64,000 nt of DNA from contig JAFLDD010000001.1 of assembly GCA_017302575.1 (NCBI GenBank), forward strand, positions 1,615,409 through 1,679,408, given 5' to 3'. Origin of the DNA: Alphaproteobacteria bacterium. Lineage in GTDB: Bacteria > Pseudomonadota > Alphaproteobacteria > Rickettsiales > UBA3002. Shown here piece by piece: positions 39,020 to 46,022 of the stretch. Each line of letters opens with the position of its first letter. Within the stretch, counting starts at the first letter, position 1. Under the pieces are notes generated by a model that worked only from the letters and a program-made list of their open reading frames with translations, was not told the DNA's origin and ran no database searches. A program made the translations under genes and the position numbers.

Positions 39020-41905
39020 CTATTGCGCTCTTTGCAAGTTCAAGTTTAATAGCATCCTTAATGCCTCATCGTCACTAATTTCGACTGGCCAGCCGTAGGC
39101 GGCGGCGACGGCTGTATCAAGTTCGCGGTGGGCATTATCGAGCCATGCTGGGCGCTGATTATAGAGTTTGGTAAGGGTGCGCTTCTTGAGTTCTTCTGCT
39201 GCGCGCGGGTCTTTGGGCAGGATGCGGTCGGGGTAGCCCTCTACCACCTCTGGCTTTCTTACCACGAGGTCGGGCGGATTCAGCCAATTCTCACGCAGCT
39301 CATTCAGTCGTTTGGCGGCGACGGCAATCGCCATCGCGCGCGGGTCTGCAGCATAATCAGCGGCGGCAATGTTTGGCGTTAGCCCCTCCGGGAAGGGGAA
39401 TGTCTCAAAAATACTTGAAGTACTATAAGTTGGATCATTGCCTGCCCCAATTCTTTGGCATTGAGCAATACTCCAAAGCTCATGAAATCTAGAATGCATG
39501 ATACCAAAAAAAGCATCGTCATCACGGGCAAAAACTACAAGTTTCTGGTCAGGTAAAACAGAAGTGCTCAACCAAGAAAAAATACGATGTCTAGAAACCA
39601 TCGGGGTGGCAAGCGCCCTTTTTATACCAGACAAAGACTTACGCATTGCTGGACGACTTTCTCCATACCTCCACCAGTACTCGCGATGATTTTCTCTCCT
39701 TACGGCAAAAGAGCCATCCTTATTTAGACGCAATCTATGCGGTTTAATGTTTTGCAATGCATATTCAAAAGGTTTCTCAAATAAAGCTGCCTCATGTTCC
39801 GACATTTCTGTACCAAAGTCTACCACCCAACGCACGGGAGAAGTGCCAACAAAATCAGACCCATTCATAATTCTTTTTATGACAAAGCTGTTAGAAATGC
39901 CGTGAACGTTATTTGGTAATAATAGCCACTCATGTGCAGCTTGATCTGAAATTTCAAACTTACCAACTAGGACTACACCAACATAGCTGCAACGGGCATT
40001 TTCAATTAGTTTATGACTCAGGGTGATATCTATGCCTTTGCCTGACTGGTTGCTTGATAAATTGGTGTAAATATCTGATTGGGCCACACCGTCTAATGAT
40101 CTGGAAACGGTTGCAGAATATTTCTTATCCGCAAAACATATTGTGGATACCCTTAGTGATGCCCCATCAACAACCCATGGTTCATTTTTCCATGCGTTAA
40201 AAATGATGGCATCATTTGATAAATTATCGAGAACAACTCTGTTTTTTCCTCCAACAATTGTTTTTGTTGTAACAAGCCCTGCGTATTTTGTAGCAGATTC
40301 CTTGATAGCTTGGTGGGCTTTGGCAAACCAATAACATACCAAATCAGCACCGCCTGGGACACGACCCTTATATATTTTTCTTAGGATAGAGACATATTCT
40401 TCACCTAATCCTCGAATCATCTTTTTATCGCCCAAAAATGGCGGATTACCGATGATAAACTCGGCTTCTGGCCACTTCGCTTCTGTGCCATCTGCATTCA
40501 GCACCGCATCACGGCACTCGATGACATCTAGTGGCTTGAGGATAGGATTTTTGGAGATATCCAATCCTTTCGCGCGATGCCATTGAATGTCACCAATCCA
40601 AATGCTCACCCGCGCCAACTCCGCCGCGTAGGGGTTTATTTCGATGCCACGTAGCACCTCGGGGCCAAGCAGGTTAAACTCACGCGGCAACCCCAGCGCC
40701 TCGCATTCCAGCTGCACTCGATATTCAAAATCCTTGAGCGTTTGCAGTGCGAGATAGAGGAAGTTTCCGCTGCCGCAGGCAGGGTCGAGAACACGGATGG
40801 CATTGATGCGATCCATGAATGCACGTTTTAATTTTTCGGCTTGATTGCGCTGCTTGGTTTTCGTGGCAGGCGTTTTAGCTTGCTCATATTTCGTGAGCGC
40901 ATCGGTAATGGCTTGTTTCTGCTCAGCCCATTCGCGTTCCAGCGGTTCCAGCACTGTTGGGCGGATAATCATCATGATTTTTTCATGATCGGTATAGTGT
41001 GCACCAAGCTGACTGCGCTTGCTGGGGTCAAGCCCACGCTCGAACAATGTGCCGAAGATAGACGGGTCAATCGCTGACCAGTCTTTCATGGCGGCATTAA
41101 GTACCAGCTTGATTTGCTCGGTCGTCAGCGGCAGTGCTTCGGAATCATTGAATAAGCCGCCGTTGAAATAATCAATCCGCTGGAAACCTACGAGGCCGCC
41201 TTTTTTCATGGCGGTGAAAAGCTGCTTGGCGAAATCCTGAAACTCATTCGGCTTATACACCGAGATTTTGAGCATTTCAGTGAACATATGGTTTGGCAGC
41301 AGTTCCACATCCTCGGCAAACATACAGAACACGAGGCGGTTGATGAAATGTGCAACGGCGTGTGCTTCATGCCCCTTATCGCGTAATTGCTGCGCCAGTG
41401 TTGAGAAATCTCTGGCAATTTCTTTGGTGAGTGCGTCGCGTGTGCGGCTGGGCTTTAACTGTTCGGGATTAGAGAATACGTTTTTGAGCAACTGGCGCTT
41501 GTTCGCATCAAGTAAGTCATCCAGCGTGATAGTATGCTTCTCCTGAACCGTGTTGGTGAAGTTGGTGTAGATGATGATGCTTTGCATATCGCACACCACC
41601 AAAAGCGGTGGATTCTCTAGCGCGATTGCGTATTGTTGGAGCTGTTGAAACGCGGCATCTAGGTTGCGATCTTTGCCCTTATATTCCCAGCCGAAATGCC
41701 CCTTTTTCCAAACATCCGCCCAGCCTTTGCCGCCGTTGGACTTCAGCGCCCCGCGCTCAAAGCAATAAATGTCGCCTAGCTGGTCGGCATCAGAGGGGTT
41801 GGGCTCGTCAAGCAATAGGCATAAATCAAGGAAATGCTGCTGTGAGCCTGCGCGCTCAGTGAGCTTTGATTTCTTCCATTTCTCGATGAACTGCTCTGGT
41901 GTCAT
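39020..41905 (-). CDS. MmeI-like fused restriction-modification enzyme (type IIG/IIL)
   Basis: The single 961-aa chain combines cutting and methylation. A nuclease core lies at the N-terminus: Asp64 and the Glu74-x-Lys76 motif in FGWEYKGKD. A helical connector follows. The adenine methyltransferase has motif X GAHYTDHEKI (301-310), motif I LDPACGSGNF (373-382) and motif IV GNPPF (486-490). The C-terminal third is the target-recognition region. MmeI-family enzymes methylate one strand and cut about 20 bp away. Both catalytic centres look intact. It stands alone on the minus strand, with a 214-nt gap to the cytosine methyltransferase in which I see nothing. Confidence 0.9.
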   Translation of the reverse strand: MTPEQFIEKWKKSKLTERAGSQQHFLDLCLLLDEPNPSDADQLGDIYCFERGALKSNGGKGWADVWKKGHFGWEYKGKDRNLDAAFQQLQQYAIALENPPLLVVCDMQSIIIYTNFTNTVQEKHTITLDDLLDANKRQLLKNVFSNPEQLKPSRTRDALTKEIARDFSTLAQQLRDKGHEAHAVAHFINRLVFCMFAEDVELLPNHMFTEMLKISVYKPNEFQDFAKQLFTAMKKGGLVGFQRIDYFNGGLFNDSEALPLTTEQIKLVLNAAMKDWSAIDPSIFGTLFERGLDPSKRSQLGAHYTDHEKIMMIIRPTVLEPLEREWAEQKQAITDALTKYEQAKTPATKTKQRNQAEKLKRAFMDRINAIRVLDPACGSGNFLYLALQTLKDFEYRVQLECEALGLPREFNLLGPEVLRGIEINPYAAELARVSIWIGDIQWHRAKGLDISKNPILKPLDVIECRDAVLNADGTEAKWPEAEFIIGNPPFLGDKKMIRGLGEEYVSILRKIYKGRVPGGADLVCYWFAKAHQAIKESATKYAGLVTTKTIVGGKNRVVLDNLSNDAIIFNAWKNEPWVVDGASLRVSTICFADKKYSATVSRSLDGVAQSDIYTNLSSNQSGKGIDITLSHKLIENARCSYVGVVLVGKFEISDQAAHEWLLLPNNVHGISNSFVIKRIMNGSDFVGTSPVRWVVDFGTEMSEHEAALFEKPFEYALQNIKPHRLRLNKDGSFAVRRENHREYWWRYGESRPAMRKSLSGIKRALATPMVSRHRIFSWLSTSVLPDQKLVVFARDDDAFFGIMHSRFHELWSIAQCQRIGAGNDPTYSTSSIFETFPFPEGLTPNIAAADYAADPRAMAIAVAAKRLNELRENWLNPPDLVVRKPEVVEGYPDRILPKDPRAAEELKKRTLTKLYNQRPAWLDNAHRELDTAVAAAYGWPVEISDDEALRMLLNLNLQRAQ

Positions 41906-42025
41906 GCCGCGACGATAGTGACGCAGATGCGTTCATGCAAGCGCACTTATACCTAATTCATTGACCTGGCCAGCGATTCGCCTAATAATGATAGCGCGGA
42001 CGCAATAGCAGCCGTGGGGCATTGT

Positions 42026-42179
42026 AACCCCTATCAAGTGCGGTCTCAGTGCACCGCCAAGCACTCCTCAACCAGTATGGTCGAGGAGGCGCATGTGTAT
42101 GTTCAGGTCTCACGACTAAAGACGTGCGCGACCTTTCACTTGATAGGTTTACAAACTCCCCGATCACCAGATGGGGGAG
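42026..42179 (+). ncRNA. Conserved structured leader RNA, copy B (unassigned riboswitch-like element)
   Basis: Closing helix CCTATCAAGTG (42030-42040)/CACTTGATAGG (42137-42147) is a perfect 11 bp. Inner arms are GCGGT/ACCGC; CTCCTC/GAGGAG with loop AACCAGTATGGTC; and GCGCATGT (42089-42096)/ACGTGCGC (42122-42129), topped by AGGTC-TCAC-GACT. The helices differ from copy A at 16018 by paired changes, while the loops and the 3' block AAACTCCCCGATCACCA are nearly the same. CTCCCC (42156-42161) pairs with GGGGAG (42174-42179), which is the ribosome site of the gene starting at 42182. This suggests control of translation. No known family came to mind. Confidence 0.78.
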
Positions 42180-42181
42180 CT

Positions 42182-42742
42182 ATGAGAGTACTTTTAATAC
42201 TGCTTTTGGGCATTACTATTTTGAGCTCAATATACTACTTGGAGCCCCAAAAGCTTGGTAAGCATAACAATTCCACTGTTCAAACCATAACAAACCATAA
42301 CAATGTTCAGTATCGTGCAAGAAATATATGCCTCCAAGTAACGTTTGAGAGTAAGCCCGAGCTTATTACAGCAGAAATCAAAGGTGTTAAGCTTGAAGCT
42401 TATCAGGGCGGCAAAGCTGACCGAACTCCATATGTTCTTCATTCGGCATTATATTCAATGCATCTTGCAGAGCCCGATGCAGCTCAAGGGCTTGAAGATA
42501 CGGCTTCGGGAGAATTAACAGGCTTTGGAGGCAAGCTTGTTTACAAAAAGAGAACAGAGATTATGGGGCTGTCTGCGATAGAAAGCCAAGTTATCGCAAA
42601 GCATCAAGATAAGACATTCTTGAGAACTACCCTCAACCTTATTCTGGGCAATCAGCCAATCACTATCAGTATGATGGAGCCTGATAAAAGTGCTTCCAAA
42701 AGCAGTGTGGAAAAACTCAGAGGTTATTTGAGCAAATGTTAG
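42182..42742 (+). CDS. N-terminally anchored envelope protein of unknown function, first gene under leader RNA B
   Basis: The product is 186 aa. Residues about 3-20 (VLLILLLGITILSSIYYL) form a signal anchor or signal peptide. The rest is a soluble domain of about 160 residues with two cysteines (NICLQV and the C-terminal LSKC), which suggests a periplasmic disulfide. I recognise no domain. It is not similar by eye to the lipoprotein under leader RNA A, although both begin an operon in the same way. The ribosome site GGGGGAG is 2-8 nt before the ATG and can be masked by the leader. The next gene is 31 nt downstream. Confidence 0.7.
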   Translation: MRVLLILLLGITILSSIYYLEPQKLGKHNNSTVQTITNHNNVQYRARNICLQVTFESKPELITAEIKGVKLEAYQGGKADRTPYVLHSALYSMHLAEPDAAQGLEDTASGELTGFGGKLVYKKRTEIMGLSAIESQVIAKHQDKTFLRTTLNLILGNQPITISMMEPDKSASKSSVEKLRGYLSKC

Positions 42743-42773
42743 TTCCACAAAGGTTAAGAGGTGATGAGGCAAT

Positions 42774-42965
42774 ATGAACTGGGCAGAAATACTGATTGCC
42801 ATTATCTTTCTGCCAATCGCCTTTTTCTTGTCGCTGATGATCCCTCTCGGAATAATAGAATTCGTCAGACGTAAGAAAGGGGAGAAGTTTGCAGATCACC
42901 CTGTTCTAATATTTGGTATTGTTCTCATCATGTACTTAATCGGAGCCCTTACAGAGGTGATATGA
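42774..42965 (+). CDS. Two-helix small membrane protein under leader RNA B
   Basis: The product is 63 aa and almost entirely two TM helices (AEILIAIIFLPIAFFLSLMI and VLIFGIVLIMYLIGALT), joined by a basic loop RRKKGEK. The ribosome site AGGTGATGAGG stands before the ATG. Its stop overlaps the next start as ATGA, so translation is coupled. Two-TM microproteins of this kind occur as holin-like, toxin or effector subunits and as membrane anchors for partners. Nothing here tells which. Composition and coupling make it a real gene. Confidence 0.65.
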   Translation: MNWAEILIAIIFLPIAFFLSLMIPLGIIEFVRRKKGEKFADHPVLIFGIVLIMYLIGALTEVI

Positions 42966-43276
42966 CCCAGAGCATTATGATGGACTGCCTCACAATCAAG
43001 CAATGTGTGGATCTGACCAAAGACGAAGATCGCAGGGCACAAATTGAGCAGATCCAAAACGAGCTTCAGAACTATGATCGTACTGAGTTAATCAAACAGT
43101 TAGCGCAGAATATATTCTGGAATCGCGCAGCGTTTGAATTGCAGGAAAAGACTATCAATACTCTTTTGGAGTTAGAGATGGTCTGGAAATCTGAGATCAA
43201 TGACATAGAGTTGAAAGAACGCCTCAGCGAGATATTGAGTTCTTTACACTCACAAAATCAGTTTCCAAGGCCGTAG
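42962..43276 (+). CDS. Small soluble helical protein, last gene under leader RNA B
   Basis: The product is 104 aa with no TM segment and no signal peptide. It is mostly charged helices: a stretch DEDRRAQIEQIQNELQN that may form a coiled coil, then ELIKQLAQNIFWNRAAFELQ and a final helix KERLSEILSSLH. I recognise no domain. It overlaps the membrane protein gene by four bases (ATGA) and may bind or control that protein. The operon ends here, and a long inverted repeat follows 40 nt downstream. Confidence 0.6.
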   Translation: MTQSIMMDCLTIKQCVDLTKDEDRRAQIEQIQNELQNYDRTELIKQLAQNIFWNRAAFELQEKTINTLLELEMVWKSEINDIELKERLSEILSSLHSQNQFPRP

Positions 43277-43316
43277 TAAGTAATTTTATCCTGTTTTCTC
43301 GGTTTGAGCCTGAGCA

Positions 43317-43372
43317 AAAGGCATAGCTGCCCTAGCCCATTGTCCGAAGACGTTGGAGGGCAGCAAGCCTTT
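43317..43372. terminator. Long inverted repeat between convergent operons of element 2
   Basis: AAAGGC (43317-43322) with GCCTTT (43367-43372), and GCTGCCCT (43326-43333) with AGGGCAGC (43357-43364), form an interrupted 14-bp stem with a 23-nt loop. It lies between the end of the leader-RNA-B operon (plus) and the AlpA/integrase genes (minus), where a bidirectional terminator is expected. There is no long T-run. A small-RNA or protein-binding role is also possible. Confidence 0.45.
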
Positions 43373-43417
43373 CTGCATGGATATCTGTTTCCTTCGGAAT
43401 CGCCGTCGCAGTTAGGC

Positions 43418-43445
43418 CCATATGGTCAAGATGTTTGCCATATGG
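43418..43445. promoter_or_regulatory. Paired palindromes CCATATGG, 20 bp apart
   Basis: The palindrome CCATATGG occurs at 43418-43425 and at 43438-43445, two helical turns apart centre to centre. Two identical palindromes on one DNA face look like an operator bound by a dimeric regulator. They lie downstream of alpA in the 317-nt region 43277-43593, which holds at most one doubtful small frame. The binding protein is unknown. Confidence 0.35.
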
Positions 43446-43448
43446 TTG

Positions 43449-43643
43449 TCAGTTCAGGGGAACATCTCCCCCCATAGCGAGGTCTGGCGTTAGCTGTCTC
43501 TGTGGTTTTGCTATGATCTCATCCATCACCACTTTGAACATTACACCGGATCGAGCTTTCGGACGCATGAGTGTAATGTCTACTTCTGACAACTTATGTG
43601 GTGGTTTTTGAGGCTGCGATCTGTTCTGCAACCCAGTGATCAA
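43449..43643 (-). CDS. Doubtful small protein downstream of alpA
   Basis: A frame of 64 codons (MITGLQNRSQPQKPP to LAMGGDVPLN) overlaps the last 50 nt of alpA. A shorter start at MRPKARSGVM is possible. The part after that Met has protein-like composition, and small genes next to alpA are common in P4-like elements, but there is no ribosome site or domain to support it. I give it low weight. Confidence 0.25.
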   Translation of the reverse strand: MITGLQNRSQPQKPPHKLSEVDITLMRPKARSGVMFKVVMDEIIAKPQRQLTPDLAMGGDVPLN

Positions 43644-43788
43644 TAACAGTGCTGATCCAGCGTTTAGAGCGTTTGCCTACACCAATTGGTCTTGGGAAAT
43701 TCTGCTCTTTCATTCGGGCATAGATTGTAGATCTTGCCAATCCAGTTTGCTCAATAACTTGATATATTGTGAGTAATGATTCAGTCAT
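43594..43788 (-). CDS. alpA: AlpA-family regulator
   Basis: The product is 64 aa. The helix-turn-helix core LLTIYQVIEQTGLARSTIYA, then MKEQNFPRPIGVGKRSKRW and a final helix ending HWVAEQIAAS, is the standard AlpA pattern. AlpA proteins of P4-like elements activate or aid excision by controlling the integrase, and resemble excisionases. It lies between the RNA-B operon and the 193-aa unknown gene next to the integrase, as in many tRNA-inserted islands. The adjacent palindromes at 43418 could be a target. Confidence 0.9.
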   Translation of the reverse strand: MTESLLTIYQVIEQTGLARSTIYARMKEQNFPRPIGVGKRSKRWISTVIDHWVAEQIAASKTTT

Positions 43789-43856
43789 ATTTCCTCCTCT
43801 TAAAAGACCGTATTGGAAGAAGTATGAGCAAATGAATCCAGAGAATACTGGAGCAC

Positions 43857-44438
43857 CTATTTCTTGGGATTTTTTGGAGCAATCTCTTTTTCAAATTCAG
43901 GAATTATTCTGTTGCCGTATTCTTTCTCGAGTGCCTTGAGTACTATAACGATAGGACTCTTCTTTGCTTTGAGGTAATTCTGATAAAGAGCTTTTGCTGT
44001 TACATGACTCCATTGCGCAGTCTTGTTCAGCTTCTGACATATTTCCAAGGGCTTTTTGCCTGACTTGCTGATTGCATCGCGTACTTGGAAATAAAGCAGA
44101 ATATATTCTGCACTCTCATCTTTCCGGCCAGGCTTCTTCCTGTACTCAATTTGAAGGCCAGGGACATAATCATTGGCGAGTGCCATAGCAAGATGTAGCC
44201 AACGATTTTCACCGGCTTCAATATTGTATTCTTCAAGTAGTAACAAAAAGCGACGTGAGCGCTCAATTGCATGGCTAGGCATTGCTTGAATGAACTCAGC
44301 TTTTCGTTGAGTGTAGAACTCTTCAGTGGTTCCATCAAAATTCAAAGGGGGCACCTCAAATTCTTTTTTGTAAGCAATAATAGGTCTGTTGAGATCTTTC
44401 GCTTTATAACGTCTGGTTTTTTGAGGTTCAGAGGGCAT
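43857..44438 (-). CDS. Hypothetical protein between alpA and integrase
   Basis: The product is 193 aa from the ATG at 44438 (MPSEPQKT); a TTG eight codons upstream is an alternative. Its 5' end overlaps the integrase stop by 11 nt, so the two are coupled. It is rich in Lys and Glu. A central helical part (ERSRRFLLLLEEYNIEAGENRWLHLAMALANDYVPG) resembles small helical proteins seen with P4-like integrases, and the C-terminus is basic. No motif suggests an enzyme. A role in excision or copy control is possible but is only inference from position. Confidence 0.6.
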   Translation of the reverse strand: MPSEPQKTRRYKAKDLNRPIIAYKKEFEVPPLNFDGTTEEFYTQRKAEFIQAMPSHAIERSRRFLLLLEEYNIEAGENRWLHLAMALANDYVPGLQIEYRKKPGRKDESAEYILLYFQVRDAISKSGKKPLEICQKLNKTAQWSHVTAKALYQNYLKAKKSPIVIVLKALEKEYGNRIIPEFEKEIAPKNPKK

Positions 44439-45621
44439 TGGAATGCAATCCCATATCTTCAAGTTTATTGCCCCACCATTCCATCATCTTCCGACGTGCA
44501 GGCAAGTGTTCTGAATGATCATATGCAGCCCGTACGCGGTTGCGTTCCTGGTGTGCTAACTGACGTTCGATAACGTCTCTCTCAAATAAACCACTTTCAT
44601 TTAGAATGGTCGAGGCAGTTGCACGCAGTCCATGCACAGTAGCTTTATCTTTATAGCCCATGCCATATAATGCGTAGAGCATGGTATTATTGCTGATTGG
44701 TTTATGATGTCCTTGTACGCTGGGGAAGACCCAGTCATAGTTACCTGTCAAACGTCGCAATATTTGCAGTACGTTTAATGCCTGAGCAGACAATGGAACA
44801 ATGTGCATTGTCTTCATTTTCATTCGTGTAGCAGGGATACGCCATTCCTTCTTTTCAAAGCTGATCTCATCCCATCGAGCTTGCCGCAGTTCATTTGTGC
44901 GTACAAACGTTAGCAGCATCAATTTAAGCGCTCGTTTTGTTTGATCGCTGCCTTGATACGCTTCCAGTGTCTTTAAGAACTCTGGGAGGTCTTTTTCTTC
45001 CAAATGTGCATGATGCTCTGTTTGAGGAACCTTTAGGAAGCCCCTTAAATCAGTTGCAGGGTTACGATCTGCACGTTCTGTAACGATGGCATATTGGAAA
45101 ATCTTGCCGCAAATCTGCACAGCCCGATGTGCAAGTTCATAGGCACCGCGGTCTTCGACCTTACGTGCCATCTCAAGCAGCTCCTTGGCAGTAAGCTTAC
45201 TTATTGGACGATGGCCTATTCTCGGAAAAACATCGTTCTCTAACCGCTGCAGAATTTGTTTCGCATAATAGGGTGACTTCTGTCTGCATTGATTTTCATG
45301 CCATTCTCGAGCAATGTGTTCGAAGGTATCCCGATCTTTTTGGATGGCGATGCGTCTTTGTTCTTTACGATGCTCGCTGGGGTCGACCTCTTTATATTTG
45401 AGCTTACGAGCCTCGAAGCGACGCTCTCTGGCATCTGCAAGGCTTACTTCTGGGTAAACTCCAAAGGCTATGCCTTTCTCTTTATTCAGGAAGCGGTATT
45501 TGAAGCGCCAGTACTTACGACCATTGGGCTTCACCAGCAGATATAGGCCATCTCCATCGGAGAGCTTGTAGGCCTTTTCCTTTGGTTTTGCCTCACGGAT
45601 CTGGCGGTCAGTTAGTCTCAT
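44428..45621 (-). CDS. P4-type tyrosine integrase of element 2
   Basis: The product is 397 aa from the ATG at 45621 (MRLTDRQIREAKP), which has GGAGGT upstream. The N-terminal DUF4102-like arm-binding domain includes KLSDGDGLYLLVKPNGRKYWRFKYR. The catalytic domain shows Arg in FVRTNELRQARWDE, His-x-x-Arg in HGLRATAST, His in QLAHQERN and Tyr in RAAYDHSEH. It reads away from tRNA-Tyr, which is 177 bp upstream of its start, so the attachment site and its arms lie in its promoter region. This is the standard P4/CP4-57 layout and explains the insertion at the tRNA. Confidence 0.96.
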   Translation of the reverse strand: MRLTDRQIREAKPKEKAYKLSDGDGLYLLVKPNGRKYWRFKYRFLNKEKGIAFGVYPEVSLADARERRFEARKLKYKEVDPSEHRKEQRRIAIQKDRDTFEHIAREWHENQCRQKSPYYAKQILQRLENDVFPRIGHRPISKLTAKELLEMARKVEDRGAYELAHRAVQICGKIFQYAIVTERADRNPATDLRGFLKVPQTEHHAHLEEKDLPEFLKTLEAYQGSDQTKRALKLMLLTFVRTNELRQARWDEISFEKKEWRIPATRMKMKTMHIVPLSAQALNVLQILRRLTGNYDWVFPSVQGHHKPISNNTMLYALYGMGYKDKATVHGLRATASTILNESGLFERDVIERQLAHQERNRVRAAYDHSEHLPARRKMMEWWGNKLEDMGLHSNAL

Positions 45622-45654
45622 TTGGGGGTACCTCCATTTTAAACCACTGTGGAT

Positions 45655-45682
45655 GGGGGTACTTTTTGAAAAAAGTCCCCCC
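45655..45682. repeat. Inverted repeat upstream of the element 2 integrase
   Basis: GGGGG-T-ACTTTTT (45655-45667) mirrors AAAAAGT-C-CCCCC (45670-45681), a near-perfect palindrome with one mismatch and two bases at the centre. It lies 34 bp before the integrase start. GGGGGTAC also occurs at 45624-45631. It could be an integrase autoregulation or arm site, or a hairpin in the leader mRNA. Confidence 0.4.
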
Positions 45683-45755
45683 AAAACCATCTGGATTGTA
45701 ATAGAACTTGAGAGAACTTATCAGACAAACAATGCCTGGTCTACCGCAGTTTTGC

Positions 45756-45781
45756 TGGACTTTCTTGGACTCTATTAGACT
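45756..45781. repeat. Three TNGACT repeats at exact 10-bp spacing beside tRNA-Tyr
   Basis: TGGACT, TGGACT and TAGACT start at 45756, 45766 and 45776. One helical turn of spacing puts them on the same face of DNA. They lie just inside element 2, 17 bp from the tRNA 3' end, where integrase arm-type sites are expected. That role is inference. Confidence 0.4.
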
Positions 45782-45797
45782 TCTTTGGAAGCTAAAC

Positions 45798-45883
45798 TGG
45801 TGGAGGGGGAAGGATTTGAACCTTCGAACTCCTAAGAGGGCGGATTTACAGTCCGCTGCCATTGACCACTCGACCACCCCTCC
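45798..45883 (-). tRNA. tRNA-Tyr (anticodon GTA), CCA encoded; integration site
   Basis: On the minus strand the gene starts GGAGGGG and ends CCCCTCC plus A and CCA. The anticodon stem GCGGA/TCCGC holds loop CTGTAAA, anticodon GTA. The T-stem is GAAGG/CCTTC. A long variable arm makes it a class II tRNA, as expected for bacterial tRNA-Tyr. The gene is intact: the inserted elements restore its 3' end. Two further copies of that end lie at 35492 and 28767. Confidence 0.96.
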
Positions 45884-46022
45884 ACACCAAGCCTTTTCAC
45901 CGAAAAGGGACTTTCTGCTAAGCCAATATCGACTGGTTGTCAATATTTAGGGATTGCTAGGGATGTAATATCTGCAAAACTGGCGCAAAACCTAGCGATG
46001 TTACCCTAATTGCTGGCCTTGG

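Larger units (their letters stand above)
35492..45797. mobile_element. Integrative element 2, defence-rich, inserted at tRNA-Tyr
   Basis: The element is bounded by the 19-bp tRNA-Tyr copy at 35492 and the tRNA-Tyr gene itself at 45798. The P4-type integrase and AlpA lie at the tRNA end. The cargo is a GHKL-ATPase/nuclease, a C5-cytosine methyltransferase, an MmeI-like RM enzyme and a leader-RNA operon of small genes. There are no structural phage genes or conjugation genes. I read it as a small non-conjugative genomic island that carries two restriction-modification-type systems. Confidence 0.75.

Noticed and set aside
39020..41905. DrmMI of a class 1 DISARM
   Set aside because: Although it is a large adenine methyltransferase, it has a fused N-terminal nuclease motif and stands 12 kb away in another element, with no drm genes beside it. 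MmeI-like fits better.
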